From NCBI GenBank assembly GCA_022839525.1, contig JALHET010000114.1, positions 1,926-8,497 on the forward strand: a DNA stretch of 6,572 nt, given 5' to 3'. Made by a program: the position numbers and the translations under genes. Of this stretch, positions 6,244-6,572 are shown piece by piece. The notes under the pieces are model-generated. The model was given only the letters and a program-made list of their open reading frames with translations, did not search any database and had not been told where the DNA came from. Origin of the DNA: Lentisphaerota bacterium. Its GTDB lineage: Bacteria; Verrucomicrobiota; Kiritimatiellia; RFP12; UBA1067. Positions within the stretch are counted from its first letter, which is position 1. Every line of letters starts with the position of its first letter.

Positions 6244-6572
6244 GGGTCGGCATGGATGTGTTGCGCAGGCGGCGCTTCGATGTGCTGCGGGGAAAGCGGG
6301 TCGGGGTGTTGAGCCATCAGGCGGCACTAACCGCCGATGGAGCCACATCGGCGCAAGTGTTGCGACGCTCCCTAGGCAAAAGGCTGGTGGCGCTCTATGG
6401 CCCGGAGCACGGTTTTTTCGGGCAGTCCGGCGCAGGTGAGCCAACCTACACACGCCTTCATCCCGACTGGGGCATTCCCGTCTACGCATTGTATGGCGAG
6501 CGGCGCAAACCCTCGCCAGAGATGTTAGCGGACGTGGACGCGGTAGTCTGCGACCTGCAAGATCTCGGGGTG
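6240..6572 (+). CDS. namZ: NamZ/DUF1343-family exo-beta-N-acetylmuramidase, 3' end cut by window edge
   Basis: The first 111 codons of an open frame run to the right edge without a stop. Bacillus NamZ (YbbC), the founding member, removes terminal N-acetylmuramic acid from peptidoglycan fragments, and the family is roughly 400 residues long. The visible part matches its N-terminal domain from the first residues: VGMDVLRR (3-10), LRGKRVGVLSHQAALT (16-31), LVALYGPEHGFFG (49-61), GIPVYALYGERRKPSPEML (78-96) and VDAVVCDLQDLGV (99-111). The domain begins at residue 3, so there is no room for a signal peptide. This suggests a cytoplasmic enzyme, unlike many secreted relatives. The ATG shares ATGA with the rex stop. 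The family is secure; activity on muramic acid specifically is inferred because the catalytic domain is only partly visible. Confidence 0.88.
   Translation, partial: MRVGMDVLRRRRFDVLRGKRVGVLSHQAALTADGATSAQVLRRSLGKRLVALYGPEHGFFGQSGAGEPTYTRLHPDWGIPVYALYGERRKPSPEMLADVDAVVCDLQDLGV

Overview
The window holds six protein-coding genes, all on the + strand, packed with gaps of at most 85 bases. The first is cut by the left edge and the last by the right edge. The DNA looks GC-rich by eye (around 60%). No RNA gene, insertion sequence or CRISPR array was seen. The mix of a signal-peptide ThuA-like protein, a Tat-type Gfo/Idh/MocA oxidoreductase, an RND pump with a small PII-like partner, and the NADH sensor Rex points to a Gram-negative anaerobe or facultative anaerobe. 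My best guess is the Planctomycetota-Verrucomicrobiota-Lentisphaerota-Kiritimatiellota group. This is inferred from gene content only, and Bacteroidota-like or other lineages are not excluded.

Layout. (1) 1-2996: an inner-membrane RND efflux permease missing about its first 50 residues. (2) 2993-3910: a secreted ThuA-like protein whose ATG overlaps the RND stop codon and sits behind a near-perfect ribosome binding site. (3) 3911-3995: a gap with three segments that can form two mutually exclusive hairpins. (4) 3996-5168: a Gfo/Idh/MocA-type oxidoreductase with a twin-arginine signal, in which the usual Glu-Lys-Pro motif reads Glu-Thr-Pro. (5) 5217-5513: a 98-residue PII-like protein that resembles the small proteins encoded beside RND pumps (PG0541-type). 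(6) 5599-6243: the redox-sensing repressor Rex, overlapping by four bases (7) the start of a NamZ/DUF1343 family N-acetylmuramidase at 6240, which runs off the right edge.

How they may work together. The RND permease and the PII-like protein plausibly form one transport module, with the small protein sensing or gating the pump. The ThuA and Gfo/Idh genes sit between them and look like an inserted sugar-derivative processing pair that acts outside the cytoplasm. Rex and NamZ form a second, translationally coupled unit linking NADH/NAD+ sensing to amino-sugar recovery from peptidoglycan. These links are inferences from gene order. The sequence itself shows the motifs, overlaps and unusual residues listed below.
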